A stretch of DNA of 64,000 nt from Streptomyces flavofungini (GCF_014650815.1 NZ_BMVR01000007.1:316976-380975), one strand, 5' to 3'. Positions 44,642-53,011 are shown, counted from the stretch's first letter. Numbers and translations: made by a program. The notes: generated from the sequence alone by a model not told the origin.

Positions 44642-44670
44642 TGGTTTCCGCTGGCCGAAAGGTTTGTCAA
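44642..44670 (-). promoter_or_regulatory. Candidate promoter of the 14-gene biosynthetic operon
   Basis: Minus-strand TTGACA (44670-44665) is a perfect -35 hexamer. At 17 bases spacing lies AAACCA (44647-44642), a weak -10. Transcription would start near 44635, leaving about 37 bases before the radical SAM ATG. The weak -10 suggests dependence on an activator. Confidence 0.4.
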
Positions 44671-44674
44671 GGGT

Positions 44675-44718
44675 CGCACGACGTGCGTCGCAATAGATCT
44701 TGATGTGCTAGTTCAAGA
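44675..44718. promoter_or_regulatory. Palindromes upstream of the biosynthetic operon promoter
   Basis: CGCACG-A-CGTGCG (44675-44687) is a perfect 6-1-6 palindrome placed five bases upstream of the candidate -35. TCTTGA-N9-TCAAGA (44698-44718) is a second inverted repeat. Both sit where an activator for the radical SAM operon would bind. No regulator gene lies inside the operon. Confidence 0.4.
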
Positions 44719-44847
44719 CCTTCATCCGAGGTCGCCTTTGAAAGCGATCAGGGGCTACTGGTAAACCGAAGGACGCAATCGGAATCTGACCAGTCCATTT
44801 CAGTATCAGGGCTGGTTCCATAGTCGATCAGGGGGGTGCGCCGACTG

Positions 44848-45351
44848 TCAGCGGGTGTAGCCCCGAATGCGGTAGCGCAGCCCGGATGTGGAGGTCTGCC
44901 AGCCTTTGTCCTCGGTGGCTTTCCACGTCGAATCCAGCGCCGGGGCATAGGTGTCGCCGTCCACCGGGGAGTCGACTTCCGTCACCGAGAGCGTCGTGGC
45001 GTATCCCAGGGCCGCCCGGTAGATTTCCCCACCGCCGATCACCCATGCCGCAGCAGGGGCAGTCGGCCCCAAGGGCTCGGCCGCGAGTTCCAGCGCCTTC
45101 GCGAGGGAACCGGCACGATGCGCGCCGTCCGCTGCCCATTGGGGATCGCGCGTCACCACGATATTGCGCCTGCCGGGCAGCGGACGGAATCGCGGCGGCA
45201 GCGAATCCCAGGTCTTGCGCCCCATCACCACGGGCTGACCGAGGGTCGTGGCCTTGAAATGTGCCATGTCCTCGGGCAGCCGCCACGGAATCGCATTGCC
45301 CGCGCCGATCACACCGTCCAGGGTCTGCGCCCAGATCAGCCCGACGTTCAT
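44848..45351 (-). CDS. folA: Dihydrofolate reductase
   Basis: 167 aa. NVGLIWAQTLDGVIGAGNAI, then IPWRLPEDMAHFKATTLGQP (catalytic acid Glu in the PWRLPED helix), VVMGRKTWDSLPPRFRPLPG and WVIGGGEIYRAAL are the classical chromosomal DHFR motifs. It reduces dihydrofolate to tetrahydrofolate, regenerating the cofactor consumed by thymidylate synthase; its ATG overlaps the thyA stop (ATGA), so the two are coupled. A 249-bp gap separates it from the biosynthetic operon. Confidence 0.95.
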   Translation of the reverse strand: MNVGLIWAQTLDGVIGAGNAIPWRLPEDMAHFKATTLGQPVVMGRKTWDSLPPRFRPLPGRRNIVVTRDPQWAADGAHRAGSLAKALELAAEPLGPTAPAAAWVIGGGEIYRAALGYATTLSVTEVDSPVDGDTYAPALDSTWKATEDKGWQTSTSGLRYRIRGYTR

Positions 45352-46145
45352 ACCGCGACCGAGGCCTTGATCGCCGGGTGGTGCTGGTAGTCGACCACTT
45401 CCACGTCGGAGTAGGCGTACTCGAACAGCGAGTCGGCCTGCCGCAGCCGCAGCCCGGGGAACTCGAACGGGGTGCGCGAAAGCTGCTTGGTCACCTGCTC
45501 GACGTGGTTGTCGTAGATGTGGCAGTCGCCGCCGGTCCAGATGAAGTCACCCGGCTCCAGGCCCACCTGCTGCGCCACCATGTGCGTGAGCAGGGCGTAG
45601 CTGGCGATGTTGAACGGGACGCCGAGGAAGAGGTCCGCGCTGCGCTGGTAGAGCTGGCAGGAGAGCTTGCCGTCGGCGACGTAGAACTGGAAGAAGGCGT
45701 GACACGGCGCGAGAGCCATCTCGGGCAGCGCGGCGACGTTCCAGGCGGAAACGATCATCCGACGGGAGTCCGGGTCCCGGCGCAGCGTGTCGAGGACCTC
45801 GGTGATCTGGTCGATGTGCCGGCCGTCCGGGGCGGGCCAGGAACGCCACTGCGCGCCGTAGACCGGCCCGAGCTCGCCCTTCTCGTCGGCCCACTCGTCC
45901 CAGATGGTGACGCCGTGCTCCTGCAGCCAGCCGACGTTCGAGTCGCCGCGCAGGAACCACAGCAGCTCGTACACGATCGATTTGAGGTGCACTTTCTTGG
46001 TGGTGACCAGGGGAAATCCCTGCGACAGGTCATAGCGCAGTTGGTGCCCGAAGACACTTCGGGTGCCGGTGCCCGTCCGGTCGGCCTTGGCCGTCCCGGA
46101 GGTGAGCACCAGCTTCAACAGGTCTTCGTACTGGGTGTCCGCCAC
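45348..46145 (-). CDS. thyA: Thymidylate synthase
   Basis: 265 aa, standard ThyA length, from GTG 46145. YEDLLKLVLTSGTAKADRTG, the catalytic Cys in MALAPCHAFFQFYV, and NIASYALLTHMVAQQVGLEP, then FIWTGGDCHIYDNHVEQV are all present. It methylates dUMP with methylenetetrahydrofolate, producing dihydrofolate for the downstream folA. Many streptomycetes rely on the flavin-dependent ThyX instead, so a thyA-folA pair next to a biosynthetic cluster may be a second copy; that needs the rest of the genome. Confidence 0.95.
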   Translation of the reverse strand: MADTQYEDLLKLVLTSGTAKADRTGTGTRSVFGHQLRYDLSQGFPLVTTKKVHLKSIVYELLWFLRGDSNVGWLQEHGVTIWDEWADEKGELGPVYGAQWRSWPAPDGRHIDQITEVLDTLRRDPDSRRMIVSAWNVAALPEMALAPCHAFFQFYVADGKLSCQLYQRSADLFLGVPFNIASYALLTHMVAQQVGLEPGDFIWTGGDCHIYDNHVEQVTKQLSRTPFEFPGLRLRQADSLFEYAYSDVEVVDYQHHPAIKASVAV

Positions 46146-46220
46146 GGGCGTCGAGTCTACTGGTCACCTGCGGGTTCGCCGGACACCGGCACTCTCGGCC
46201 ACCTGGAGGCGGGCTGCCCG

Positions 46221-46841
46221 CTACTCGAAGCGCGTCGTGTCCCCGGCCCCGCGGCGCACGATCTCGATGTCGCCGCCGGAGAAGTCGATGACCGTCGTCG
46301 GCTCCGTGCCGCAGTCACCGGAGTCGAGCACGGCGTCCACGGAGTGGTCGAGGCGTTCCTTGATCTCCCAGCCCTGCGTCATCGGCGCTTCCTCGCCGGG
46401 CAGCAGCAGGGTGCTGGACAGGAGGGGCTCGCCCAGCTCGGAGAGGAGCGCCTGAGTGATCACGTGGTCAGGGATGCGGACGCCGACCGTCTTCTTCTTG
46501 GGGTGCAGGAGCTGGCGCGGCACCTCCTTCGTCGCGGGCAGGATGAAGGTGTAACTGCCGGGCGTCGCCGCCTTGATCGCGCGGAACACGTCGTTGTCGA
46601 TGTGCACGAACTCGCCGAGCTGCGCGAAGGTCTGGCACACCAGGGTGAAGTGATGACGATCGTCGAGGTTGCGGATCGAGCGGATGCGGGCGATGCCGTC
46701 GCGATTGCCCAACTGGCACCCCAGCGCGTAGCAGGAGTCCGTCGGGTACGCGATGAGGGCGCCGGACCGGATGCTGTCCGCCACGGTGGTGATGGTGCGC
46801 CGCTGCGGGTTCTCGGGGTGCACGTCGAAGTACTTGGCCAT
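46221..46841 (-). CDS. YciO/Sua5/YrdC-family threonylcarbamoyl-AMP synthase-like protein
   Basis: 206 aa. The YrdC fold signature LIAYPTDSCYALGCQLGNRD, PGSYTFILPATKEVPRQLLH, KKKTVGVRIPDHVITQALLS and GEPLLSSTLLLPGEE is complete. The protein lacks the long Sua5 C-terminal domain, matching the YciO-type branch. YrdC makes threonylcarbamoyl-AMP for the tRNA t6A modification; YciO may share this weakly. It is transcribed in the same direction as thyA-folA with a 75-bp gap. Confidence 0.88.
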   Translation of the reverse strand: MAKYFDVHPENPQRRTITTVADSIRSGALIAYPTDSCYALGCQLGNRDGIARIRSIRNLDDRHHFTLVCQTFAQLGEFVHIDNDVFRAIKAATPGSYTFILPATKEVPRQLLHPKKKTVGVRIPDHVITQALLSELGEPLLSSTLLLPGEEAPMTQGWEIKERLDHSVDAVLDSGDCGTEPTTVIDFSGGDIEIVRRGAGDTTRFE

Positions 46842-46980
46842 CCGCCGAGTTTAGGCGCGGGCCGGTGGGCCGGAAGGGCAGGACGTGGCCGACGGGGCAA
46901 TCCCTCGATGTCCTCAAGCGGCGGGGGGTACGGTGCCGCGCTCTTGCGCCGGACGTGGCCCGTGTAGTCCGCTAGGGCGC

Positions 46981-48585
46981 ATGGGGAAGAGGAGCACTGT
47001 CTCGCTGATCGCCGCCCTCGCCGCGGGAACCCTGCTGACGGGCACGCTGAGCCCCGGGGCGGAGGCCGCCGCGCCAGGCGCCGACGGGTCGTCCCGGGCG
47101 GACGCGGCGGGTTCCTCCGGCGTGCCGGACCGCTACCTCGACACGGTGACGATCCCTCAGCTGCAGGCCCGCATGGCGGACGGTTCGCTGACCTCGTCCG
47201 CGCTCACCCGGGCGTACCTGCGGCGGATCAAGACCGTCGACCCCAAGATCCACGCGGTCCTGCGCACCAACCCGAAGGCGCTGCGACAGGCGGCCGCCAG
47301 TGACGCCAGGCACCGGCACGGCAAGCCCCTCGGCCCGCTCGACGGCATCCCCGTGCTGCTCAAGGACAACGTGAACACCCGTGACATGCCGACGACCGCC
47401 GGCTCCCTCGCCCTGGCCGGGAGCCCGCCGGGCACCGACGCCGCCCTCGTGACCAAGCTGAAGGACGCCGGGGCGGTCATCCTGGGCAAGGCCAACCTGT
47501 CCGAATGGGCCAACTTCCGGGCGGCGAAGCCCACATCGGGGTGGTCGGCGGTCGGCGGCCAGACCCACAACCCTTTCGTGCTCGACCGGAACCCCTGTGG
47601 CTCGTCCTCCGGGTCGGCGGCCGCGCTCGCCGCCTCGCTGTCCCAGGTGGCCATCGGCACCGAGACGGACGGCTCCATCGTGTGCCCGGCCGGGATGAAC
47701 GGCGTGGTCGGCCACAAGCCGAGCCTCGGCCTGGTGAGCCAGAGCGGCGTCGTCCCGATCTCCGCCGAGCAGGACACCGCGGGGCCCATGGCGCGCAACG
47801 TGGTCGACACCGCGCTCACCCTGTCGGTGCTCACCGGCGACGACACGCCGCGGCTCGACGCCGCTGTCGGCGGACCGGGCGACGGCGGGACGCTCCACGG
47901 CAGCCTGCGCGGCAAGCGCATCGGGCTGTGGCGGCTGCCCTCGCTCGGCCCCGAGGTCGACGCCGTGATGACCCGCACCGCACGGAAGCTGCGCGCCGCC
48001 GGAGCGGAGGTCGTCGAGGTGACACCCCCGTACCAGGCGCGGCTCGCCGAGCTCGAGTTCCCGGCGCTCCTCAGCGAGTTCCACCGGGACATCGACGCCT
48101 ACCTCGGCACCCGGAAGGGCCCCCGCGACCTCGCCGCGCTCATCGAGTTCAACCGCACCCACCCCGCGGAGCAGACCTGCTTCGCCGGGCAGGAGCTGTT
48201 CGAGCAGGCCCTCGCCGCGCCGCCCACCACCGACCCGAAGTACCGTGCGATGCGCGCCGAGTTGAAGGACCTGTCCGGCCGCTCCCTGGACGAGACCATG
48301 GCCGCCCACGACCTCGACGCCATCGCCGCGCCCACGAACCCGCCCGCCTGGACGACCGACTGCGCCCGCGGCGACAACGACGTCATCCCGTCCTCCACCC
48401 CCGCGGCCGTCGCCGGCTACCCGTCGCTGTCCGTCCCCGCGGGCCGTGTCGGCGAACTCCCGGTCGGCCTCCTCCTGATGGCGGGCGACCGTCAGGACGC
48501 CAAGCTGCTGTCGCTGGGCGCGGCGGTGGAGCGCCGCCTGAACGCGTGGCGAGCGCCGCGGTACCTGCCGACGCTGGGGCGCTGA
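46981..48585 (+). CDS. Secreted amidase-signature family hydrolase
   Basis: 534 aa from ATG 46981; upstream in-frame starts lack the export signal. The start MGKRSTVSLIAALAAGTLLT gives a signal peptide with cleavage near AEAAAPG. The amidase signature is complete: catalytic Lys in VLLKDNVNTRDMPTTAGSLA, cis-Ser in the Gly-Ser-rich CGSSSGSAAALAA, nucleophile Ser in TDGSIVCPAGMNGVVGHKPS. Ser-cisSer-Lys amidases hydrolyse amides or nitrile-derived amides; here export suggests an extracellular peptide or amide substrate. A hairpin follows at 48605. Confidence 0.88.
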   Translation: MGKRSTVSLIAALAAGTLLTGTLSPGAEAAAPGADGSSRADAAGSSGVPDRYLDTVTIPQLQARMADGSLTSSALTRAYLRRIKTVDPKIHAVLRTNPKALRQAAASDARHRHGKPLGPLDGIPVLLKDNVNTRDMPTTAGSLALAGSPPGTDAALVTKLKDAGAVILGKANLSEWANFRAAKPTSGWSAVGGQTHNPFVLDRNPCGSSSGSAAALAASLSQVAIGTETDGSIVCPAGMNGVVGHKPSLGLVSQSGVVPISAEQDTAGPMARNVVDTALTLSVLTGDDTPRLDAAVGGPGDGGTLHGSLRGKRIGLWRLPSLGPEVDAVMTRTARKLRAAGAEVVEVTPPYQARLAELEFPALLSEFHRDIDAYLGTRKGPRDLAALIEFNRTHPAEQTCFAGQELFEQALAAPPTTDPKYRAMRAELKDLSGRSLDETMAAHDLDAIAAPTNPPAWTTDCARGDNDVIPSSTPAAVAGYPSLSVPAGRVGELPVGLLLMAGDRQDAKLLSLGAAVERRLNAWRAPRYLPTLGR

Positions 48586-48604
48586 CCTCCACTTCCCGTG
48601 CGGC

Positions 48605-48631
48605 GACGGCGCCTTGGTGAGGGGCGCCGTC
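48605..48631 (+). terminator. Hairpin terminator after the amidase gene
   Basis: GACGGCGCC (48605-48613) and GGCGCCGTC (48623-48631) form a perfect 9-bp stem with a 9-base loop, 20 bases after the amidase stop. There is no U-tract, as usual for Streptomyces terminators. Confidence 0.6.
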
Positions 48632-48685
48632 AAGCGCCGTTCGGTTTGAGGCAACGCTCGGCTTGAAGCGGCGCTCGACGATTCA

Positions 48686-48762
48686 GTGCCGCTGGGACAT
48701 CCCGGTGCTGCCCGGCAACTCGGCACTCAGGTGCCGCCTGGCAGTCCGGATGCCGCCCGGCA
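48686..48762. repeat. Four imperfect 13-bp direct repeats
   Basis: Copies of about RTGCYGCCYGGCA start at 48686, 48705, 48731 and 48750, with spacings of 19, 26 and 19 bases; the first copy is the most degenerate. The function is unknown; slippage or a protein-binding array are both possible. Confidence 0.4.
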
Positions 48763-49255
48763 GGCGCGGCGCGCCACCTACCCGGTTCGCGGCCCCCGTA
48801 CGCCCGCCTCGCCCAGCGCACTGGGTCGGCCAACCGGCGCAGGACCACACACCCCTCCGCACACGCGCCCTTCCCGGCGATCCGTACCTCCCTCTGCGTC
48901 CGGCCGCCTCCCAGGCGGGGTTCCGCGCTGCCTGCCGGGACTGTTTGGCTAGCCCATGCAGTTCGTGCAGCCCGCACAACCCTGGCGCATGTCCCGTCGC
49001 GGCGTTGTCGTCATGCCAGCGCTCTCCCCGGAACCCGTGCCCGATCACAGCCGCCCGCTGAACGCGTCGGTGTCCCCGAACTCACCCTCGTACCGCATCC
49101 GATCACCGCGGCCGGTGCCTCCGCAGCCGCTCTGAAGTCGCGCTCAAGTCGCTCCCAAGGCCCCTGGAGGACCCTGACGTGGTCCTGTGGGCGGTCAGGT
49201 GTGGCCGTGCCCGCCCGCCCGCGCCCGCCGGCCGCGGGAACCCGCGCGCGCTCGC

Positions 49256-49335
49256 ACGCGTCCGCGCACAACGGCCCACGTCCGCGCACACCCGTATGCG
49301 TCCACGCACATCCGCTCATGTCCGTTACACGTACA
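49256..49335 (+). repeat. 20-bp-spaced direct repeats upstream of the 2-MIB operon
   Basis: The 10-mer TCCGCGCACA is at 49261 and again at 49281, TCCACGCACA is at 49301, and the diverged TCCGTTACAC is at 49321: exactly 20 bases apart, two helical turns. Each core is preceded by a similar pentamer (ACGCG, CCACG, ATGCG, TCATG). The last copy abuts the Shine-Dalgarno of the encapsulin gene. This geometry suits cooperative binding of a regulator to one face of the DNA. Confidence 0.6.
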
Positions 49336-49345
49336 GGGAGGCAAT

Positions 49346-50785
49346 GTGACCACGTCCGAAAGCGCTGCCGGACCCAGCACCGCAGAAGGCGACGAGTCCG
49401 CAGCCGAGGCACAGCGCACCAGCCTCAGTACCCTCGCGGCACGCCAGCTCTCCACGACCACCAAGTCCGAACCGCAGATGCAGGCCATCACCTCGCGATG
49501 GCTGCTGAAGATGCTTCCGTGGACGGACGTCAGGGGCGGCACCTACCGGGTCAACCGGCGGCTCCAGCTCAAGGTCGGCCGGGGGCGTGTGCAGTTCGAG
49601 CAGAACGGCGCCGACGACATCAAGGTCATCCCCGAGACGCTCACCGAACTGCCCGTCCTGCGCGGCTACTCCGACCCCACGGTCCTCAAGAAGATCGCCT
49701 CCCGCCTGCGGGTGCGGCAGGTGCGCGTCGGCGAGGTGCTCTTCGACGCCGGCCAGCCCGTCACCGAGGCCTACCTCGTCGTGCACGGCCGCTTCACCCG
49801 CTACGCCACCGGCAAGTACGGCGAGGACGAGGTCGTCGGCGTCGTCACCGACGGCGACCAGATGGGCGACGAGGCCGTCGGCAGGGCCGACCCGCTGTGG
49901 CTCACCTCGGTGCGGGCCGAGACCCCCGGCGTCGTCCTCGTGCTTGCCTGGGACTCCCTGCAGCAGATCGTCGAGGACGCCCCCTCGCTCGCGGCGCACC
50001 TGGACGCGTACGCGCAGCAGCAGAGCAAGCCCATGAACCGCAAGGGCGAAGCCGACGTCCCCATGCAGGCCGGACATCACGGGGAGCCCACCCTCTCCGG
50101 CGGCTACGTCGACTACGAACTCGCGCCGCGCGAATACGAACTGTCGCTCACCCAGACGGTGTTGCGCATCCACACCCGGGTCGCCGACCTCTACAACAAC
50201 CCGATGGACCAGACCGAGCAGCAGCTCCGCCTGACCATCGAGGAGATCCGCGAACGCCAGGAGTGGGAGCTGGTCAACAACCGCGAGTTCGGGCTGCTGC
50301 ACAGCATCGACTACGGCCAGCGCATCAGCACCTACACGGGCCCGCCCACACCCGACGACCTCGACGAACTGCTCGCCATGCGCCGCAAGACCAAGCTGTT
50401 CCTGGCCCACCCGAAGGCGATCGCGGCGTTCTTCCGCCAGTGCAACAAGCGCGGCCTCGTGCCCGGCACGGCCACCGTCGACGGCCACGAAGTACCCGCG
50501 TGGCGGGGCGTGCCGCTGTTCCCCTGCGGCAAGATCCCGATCAGTGACGAGCACACCACCAGCATCATCGCGCTGCGCACCGGGGAGGCCGACCAGGGCG
50601 TCGTCGGCCTGCACCAGACGGGCATCCCCGAGGAGTACCAACCGAGCCTGAACGTGCGGTTCATGGGCATCAGCGACGCCGCGATCATGCGTTATCTGGT
50701 CACCGCCTACTACTCGCTCGCGATCCTCGTCCCCGACGCCGCCGGGATCCTGGAGAACGTGCAGATCGGTCGGAGTGCGGAGTGA
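49346..50785 (+). CDS. Family 2B encapsulin shell protein with cyclic-nucleotide-binding-like insertion
   Basis: 479 aa from GTG 49346 with GGGAGG upstream. HK97-fold N- and C-terminal parts surround an inserted CRP-like cyclic-nucleotide-binding domain around residues 110-220 (VGEVLFDAGQPVTEAYLVVH, GVVTDGDQMGDEAVG). Later NNREFGLLHSIDYGQRISTY, TKLFLAHPKAIAAFFRQCNK and TSIIALRTGEADQGVVGLHQ match the Streptomyces 2-MIB-associated 'cyclic nucleotide-binding' shell proteins. The stop overlaps the synthase GTG. In this family the shell encapsulates the downstream terpene synthase. Confidence 0.88.
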   Translation: MTTSESAAGPSTAEGDESAAEAQRTSLSTLAARQLSTTTKSEPQMQAITSRWLLKMLPWTDVRGGTYRVNRRLQLKVGRGRVQFEQNGADDIKVIPETLTELPVLRGYSDPTVLKKIASRLRVRQVRVGEVLFDAGQPVTEAYLVVHGRFTRYATGKYGEDEVVGVVTDGDQMGDEAVGRADPLWLTSVRAETPGVVLVLAWDSLQQIVEDAPSLAAHLDAYAQQQSKPMNRKGEADVPMQAGHHGEPTLSGGYVDYELAPREYELSLTQTVLRIHTRVADLYNNPMDQTEQQLRLTIEEIRERQEWELVNNREFGLLHSIDYGQRISTYTGPPTPDDLDELLAMRRKTKLFLAHPKAIAAFFRQCNKRGLVPGTATVDGHEVPAWRGVPLFPCGKIPISDEHTTSIIALRTGEADQGVVGLHQTGIPEEYQPSLNVRFMGISDAAIMRYLVTAYYSLAILVPDAAGILENVQIGRSAE

Positions 50786-51978
50786 GCGCACCGCCCGAAT
50801 CCGGGGAACCGCCGACGCTCGCGACCGAGGCGGCAGCAGTTCTCGCGCCCGCGGCGCCAGCGATCCCGGCGGCCACGGAACCTGCGGTTCCGGCGCCCGG
50901 GGAACCAGCGGTCCACGTGCCGCAGCAACCACCCGCACGGCCCCCTTGGCGCCCACCCGGCCCCCCGAGCCCGGCCCGGTCCCTGCGCGCCACCCGCAGC
51001 GGCGGCCCCATCCCCGGCCTGCGCCACCGCCCCGCCGTGCCCGCCGACCCCGGCAAGGTCGCGGAGGTCGACCGCAGGCTGGAGGCCTGGGCGCACGAGC
51101 ACGACCTGTTCCCCGCGGCGTGGAAGGGCGACTTCGCGGGCTTCCAGTTCGGCCGGGCCGTGGTGCTCCAGCATCCGGGCGCCGTCGACGTGGAGCGCCT
51201 CACCGCTGCGGGCAAGCTGCTGCTCGCCGAGAACCTCGTCGACAGCTGCTACTGCGAGGCCGAGGAGGGCAGGGGCGGCACACCGCGCGGCCTCGGCGGC
51301 CGCCTCGTCCTGGCCCAGGCGGCGATCGACCCGTTCCACGGCGCCCCCGAAGTGGAGGCGCAGTGGCGCCGGGGCGTGCGGACCGACGGGCCGCTGCGCT
51401 CGTACCACCAGGCCATGAAGGACCTCGCGGCCTTCGCCACGCCCAGCCAGACCGACCGGTTCGTGCACGACATCGCCCGGCTGCACCTCGGCTACCTCGG
51501 CGAGGCCGCCTGGGCGGAGACCCGGTACGTGCCCCAGGTGTGGGAGTACCTGGTGATGCGGCAGTTCAACAACTTCCGCCCCTGTCTGTCGATCGTCGAC
51601 GCCGTCGACGGCTACGAACTGCCCGAAGCGGTGTACGCCCGACCGGAGATCCAGCGGATCACGGCGCTGGCCTGCAACGCCACGACCATCGTCAACGACC
51701 TGTACTCCTTCACCAAGGAGCTGGCCGGAGACCCCACCCACATGAACCTGCCGCAGGCCATCGCCGCCAACGAACGCTGCGGCCTCAAAGCGGCGTACCT
51801 GAAGGCCGTGGAGATCCACAACCAGGTCATGGACACCTTCGAGGAGGAGTCCGCGGTCCTGTCGGCCACGTCACCGCTGGTCGAGCGCTACGCCAGGGGC
51901 CTCGCCGCCTGGGTGTCGGGCAACCACGAGTGGCACGCCACCAACACCCACCGCTACCACCTGCCCAACTACTGGTGA
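50782..51978 (+). CDS. 2-methylisoborneol synthase-like terpene cyclase with altered Asp-rich motif
   Basis: 398 aa from GTG 50782, overlapping the encapsulin stop. Residues 1-~75 are Pro/Ala-rich and disordered-looking, containing GGPIPGLRHRPAVPADP, consistent with the cargo-loading segment of 2-MIB synthases. The cyclase core has the second metal-binding motif intact (NDLYSFTKELAGDPTHMNLP, NSE/DTE type). The first motif reads VDSCYCEAEEG, whereas I recall DDCYCED in characterised 2-MIB synthases; the second Asp and a later acidic position differ. It would cyclise 2-methyl-GPP; the changes may alter product or activity. Confidence 0.85.
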   Translation: MSAPPESGEPPTLATEAAAVLAPAAPAIPAATEPAVPAPGEPAVHVPQQPPARPPWRPPGPPSPARSLRATRSGGPIPGLRHRPAVPADPGKVAEVDRRLEAWAHEHDLFPAAWKGDFAGFQFGRAVVLQHPGAVDVERLTAAGKLLLAENLVDSCYCEAEEGRGGTPRGLGGRLVLAQAAIDPFHGAPEVEAQWRRGVRTDGPLRSYHQAMKDLAAFATPSQTDRFVHDIARLHLGYLGEAAWAETRYVPQVWEYLVMRQFNNFRPCLSIVDAVDGYELPEAVYARPEIQRITALACNATTIVNDLYSFTKELAGDPTHMNLPQAIAANERCGLKAAYLKAVEIHNQVMDTFEEESAVLSATSPLVERYARGLAAWVSGNHEWHATNTHRYHLPNYW

Positions 51979-52043
51979 ACCCGTCACGGGCGGCTGCACC
52001 CGCCCGCCCGACCCACCGCCATCCGCACCACGAGGAGTCCCTG

Positions 52044-52919
52044 TTGACCATTGCTGACGCCCGGCCCACCGCAGTACCGGTGCCCACTCAGTCGACGTAC
52101 CAGAACCGCGTCGCGGACTACTGGAACGCCGAGGAGAACCCGGTCAATCTCGAACTCGGGAAGATCGACGACCTCTACCACCACCACTACGGCATCGGAG
52201 AGGCCGACCGGTCCGTCCTCAAGGTGGCCGACCCCGCCGAGCGGCAGGAGCGCATCACCGCCGAGCTGCACCGGCTCGAACAGGCCCAGGCCGACCTGCT
52301 CGCCGCCCACCTCGGCCCCCTCACGCCCACCGACCGGGTCTTCGACGCGGGCTGCGGGCGCGGCGGCGGCTCCGTCGTGGCCCATCTGCACTACGACTGC
52401 TACGCCGACGGCGTCACGCTCTCCGAGAAACAGGCGGACTTCGCGGGCGAGCAGGCCCGCAAGCGGCACATCGACGACAAGGTGCGCTACCACCACCGGA
52501 ACATGCTCGACACCGGCTTCCCGACCGGTGCGTTCGCGGCGTCGTGGAACAACGAGTCCACGATGTACGTCGAGCTGGAGCTGCTGTTCGCCGAGCACGC
52601 CCGGCTGCTGCGCCGAGGCGGCCGGTACGTGACCATCACCGGCTGCTACAACGACACCTACGGGCAGGCCTCCCGCGAGGTGTCCCTCATCAACGCCCAC
52701 TACATCTGCGACATCCACCCGCGTTCGGAGTACTTCCGGGCGATGGCGCACCACCGGCTCGTACCGGTGCACGTCGAGGACCTGACGGCCGCCGCCATGC
52801 CCTATTGGGAGCTGCGGCAAGAGGCCGACCACCTGGTGACGGGAATCGAAGAAACGTTCCTGAACGCATACCGGAACGGGAGTTTCCAATACCTGCTGAT
52901 CGTCGCCGACCGAGTGTGA
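52044..52919 (+). CDS. Geranyl diphosphate 2-C-methyltransferase
   Basis: 291 aa from TTG 52044, six bases after GAGGAG; a CTG also lies one codon upstream. The start TIADARPTAVPVPTQSTYQN is followed by family signatures VADYWNAEENPVNLELGKID and DLYHHHYGIGEADRSVL. The SAM site is VFDAGCGRGGGSVVAHL, and late blocks are NNESTMYVELELLFAEHARL and YFRAMAHHRLVPVHVEDLTA. It C-methylates geranyl diphosphate with SAM to give 2-methyl-GPP, the substrate of the preceding cyclase. A hairpin follows at 52955, closing the operon. Confidence 0.93.
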   Translation: MTIADARPTAVPVPTQSTYQNRVADYWNAEENPVNLELGKIDDLYHHHYGIGEADRSVLKVADPAERQERITAELHRLEQAQADLLAAHLGPLTPTDRVFDAGCGRGGGSVVAHLHYDCYADGVTLSEKQADFAGEQARKRHIDDKVRYHHRNMLDTGFPTGAFAASWNNESTMYVELELLFAEHARLLRRGGRYVTITGCYNDTYGQASREVSLINAHYICDIHPRSEYFRAMAHHRLVPVHVEDLTAAAMPYWELRQEADHLVTGIEETFLNAYRNGSFQYLLIVADRV

Positions 52920-52954
52920 CGCGCAGTGCGATGAGCGGGTGACGCACGGAGCGG

Positions 52955-52984
52955 GAAGGCCGGGCCCGCGAGGGTCCGGCCTTC
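52955..52984 (+). terminator. Hairpin terminator of the 2-MIB operon
   Basis: GAAGGCCGG (52955) pairs with CCGGCCTTC (ending 52984), a 9-bp perfect stem that continues as CCC/GGG after one mismatch around a GCGA loop. It lies 35 bases after the methyltransferase stop. Confidence 0.6.
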
Positions 52985-53011
52985 TGTGCGCGGTGGTGCG
53001 GTGCGCGGCGG

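Larger units (their letters stand above)
48586..49345. other. 760-bp gene-free region between amidase and 2-methylisoborneol operon
   Basis: No convincing coding sequence is seen on either strand; short open frames look like high-GC noise. It holds a terminator hairpin (48605-48631), a set of 13-bp dispersed repeats (48686-48762) and 20-bp spaced repeats before the encapsulin gene (49261-49334). Confidence 0.7.
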
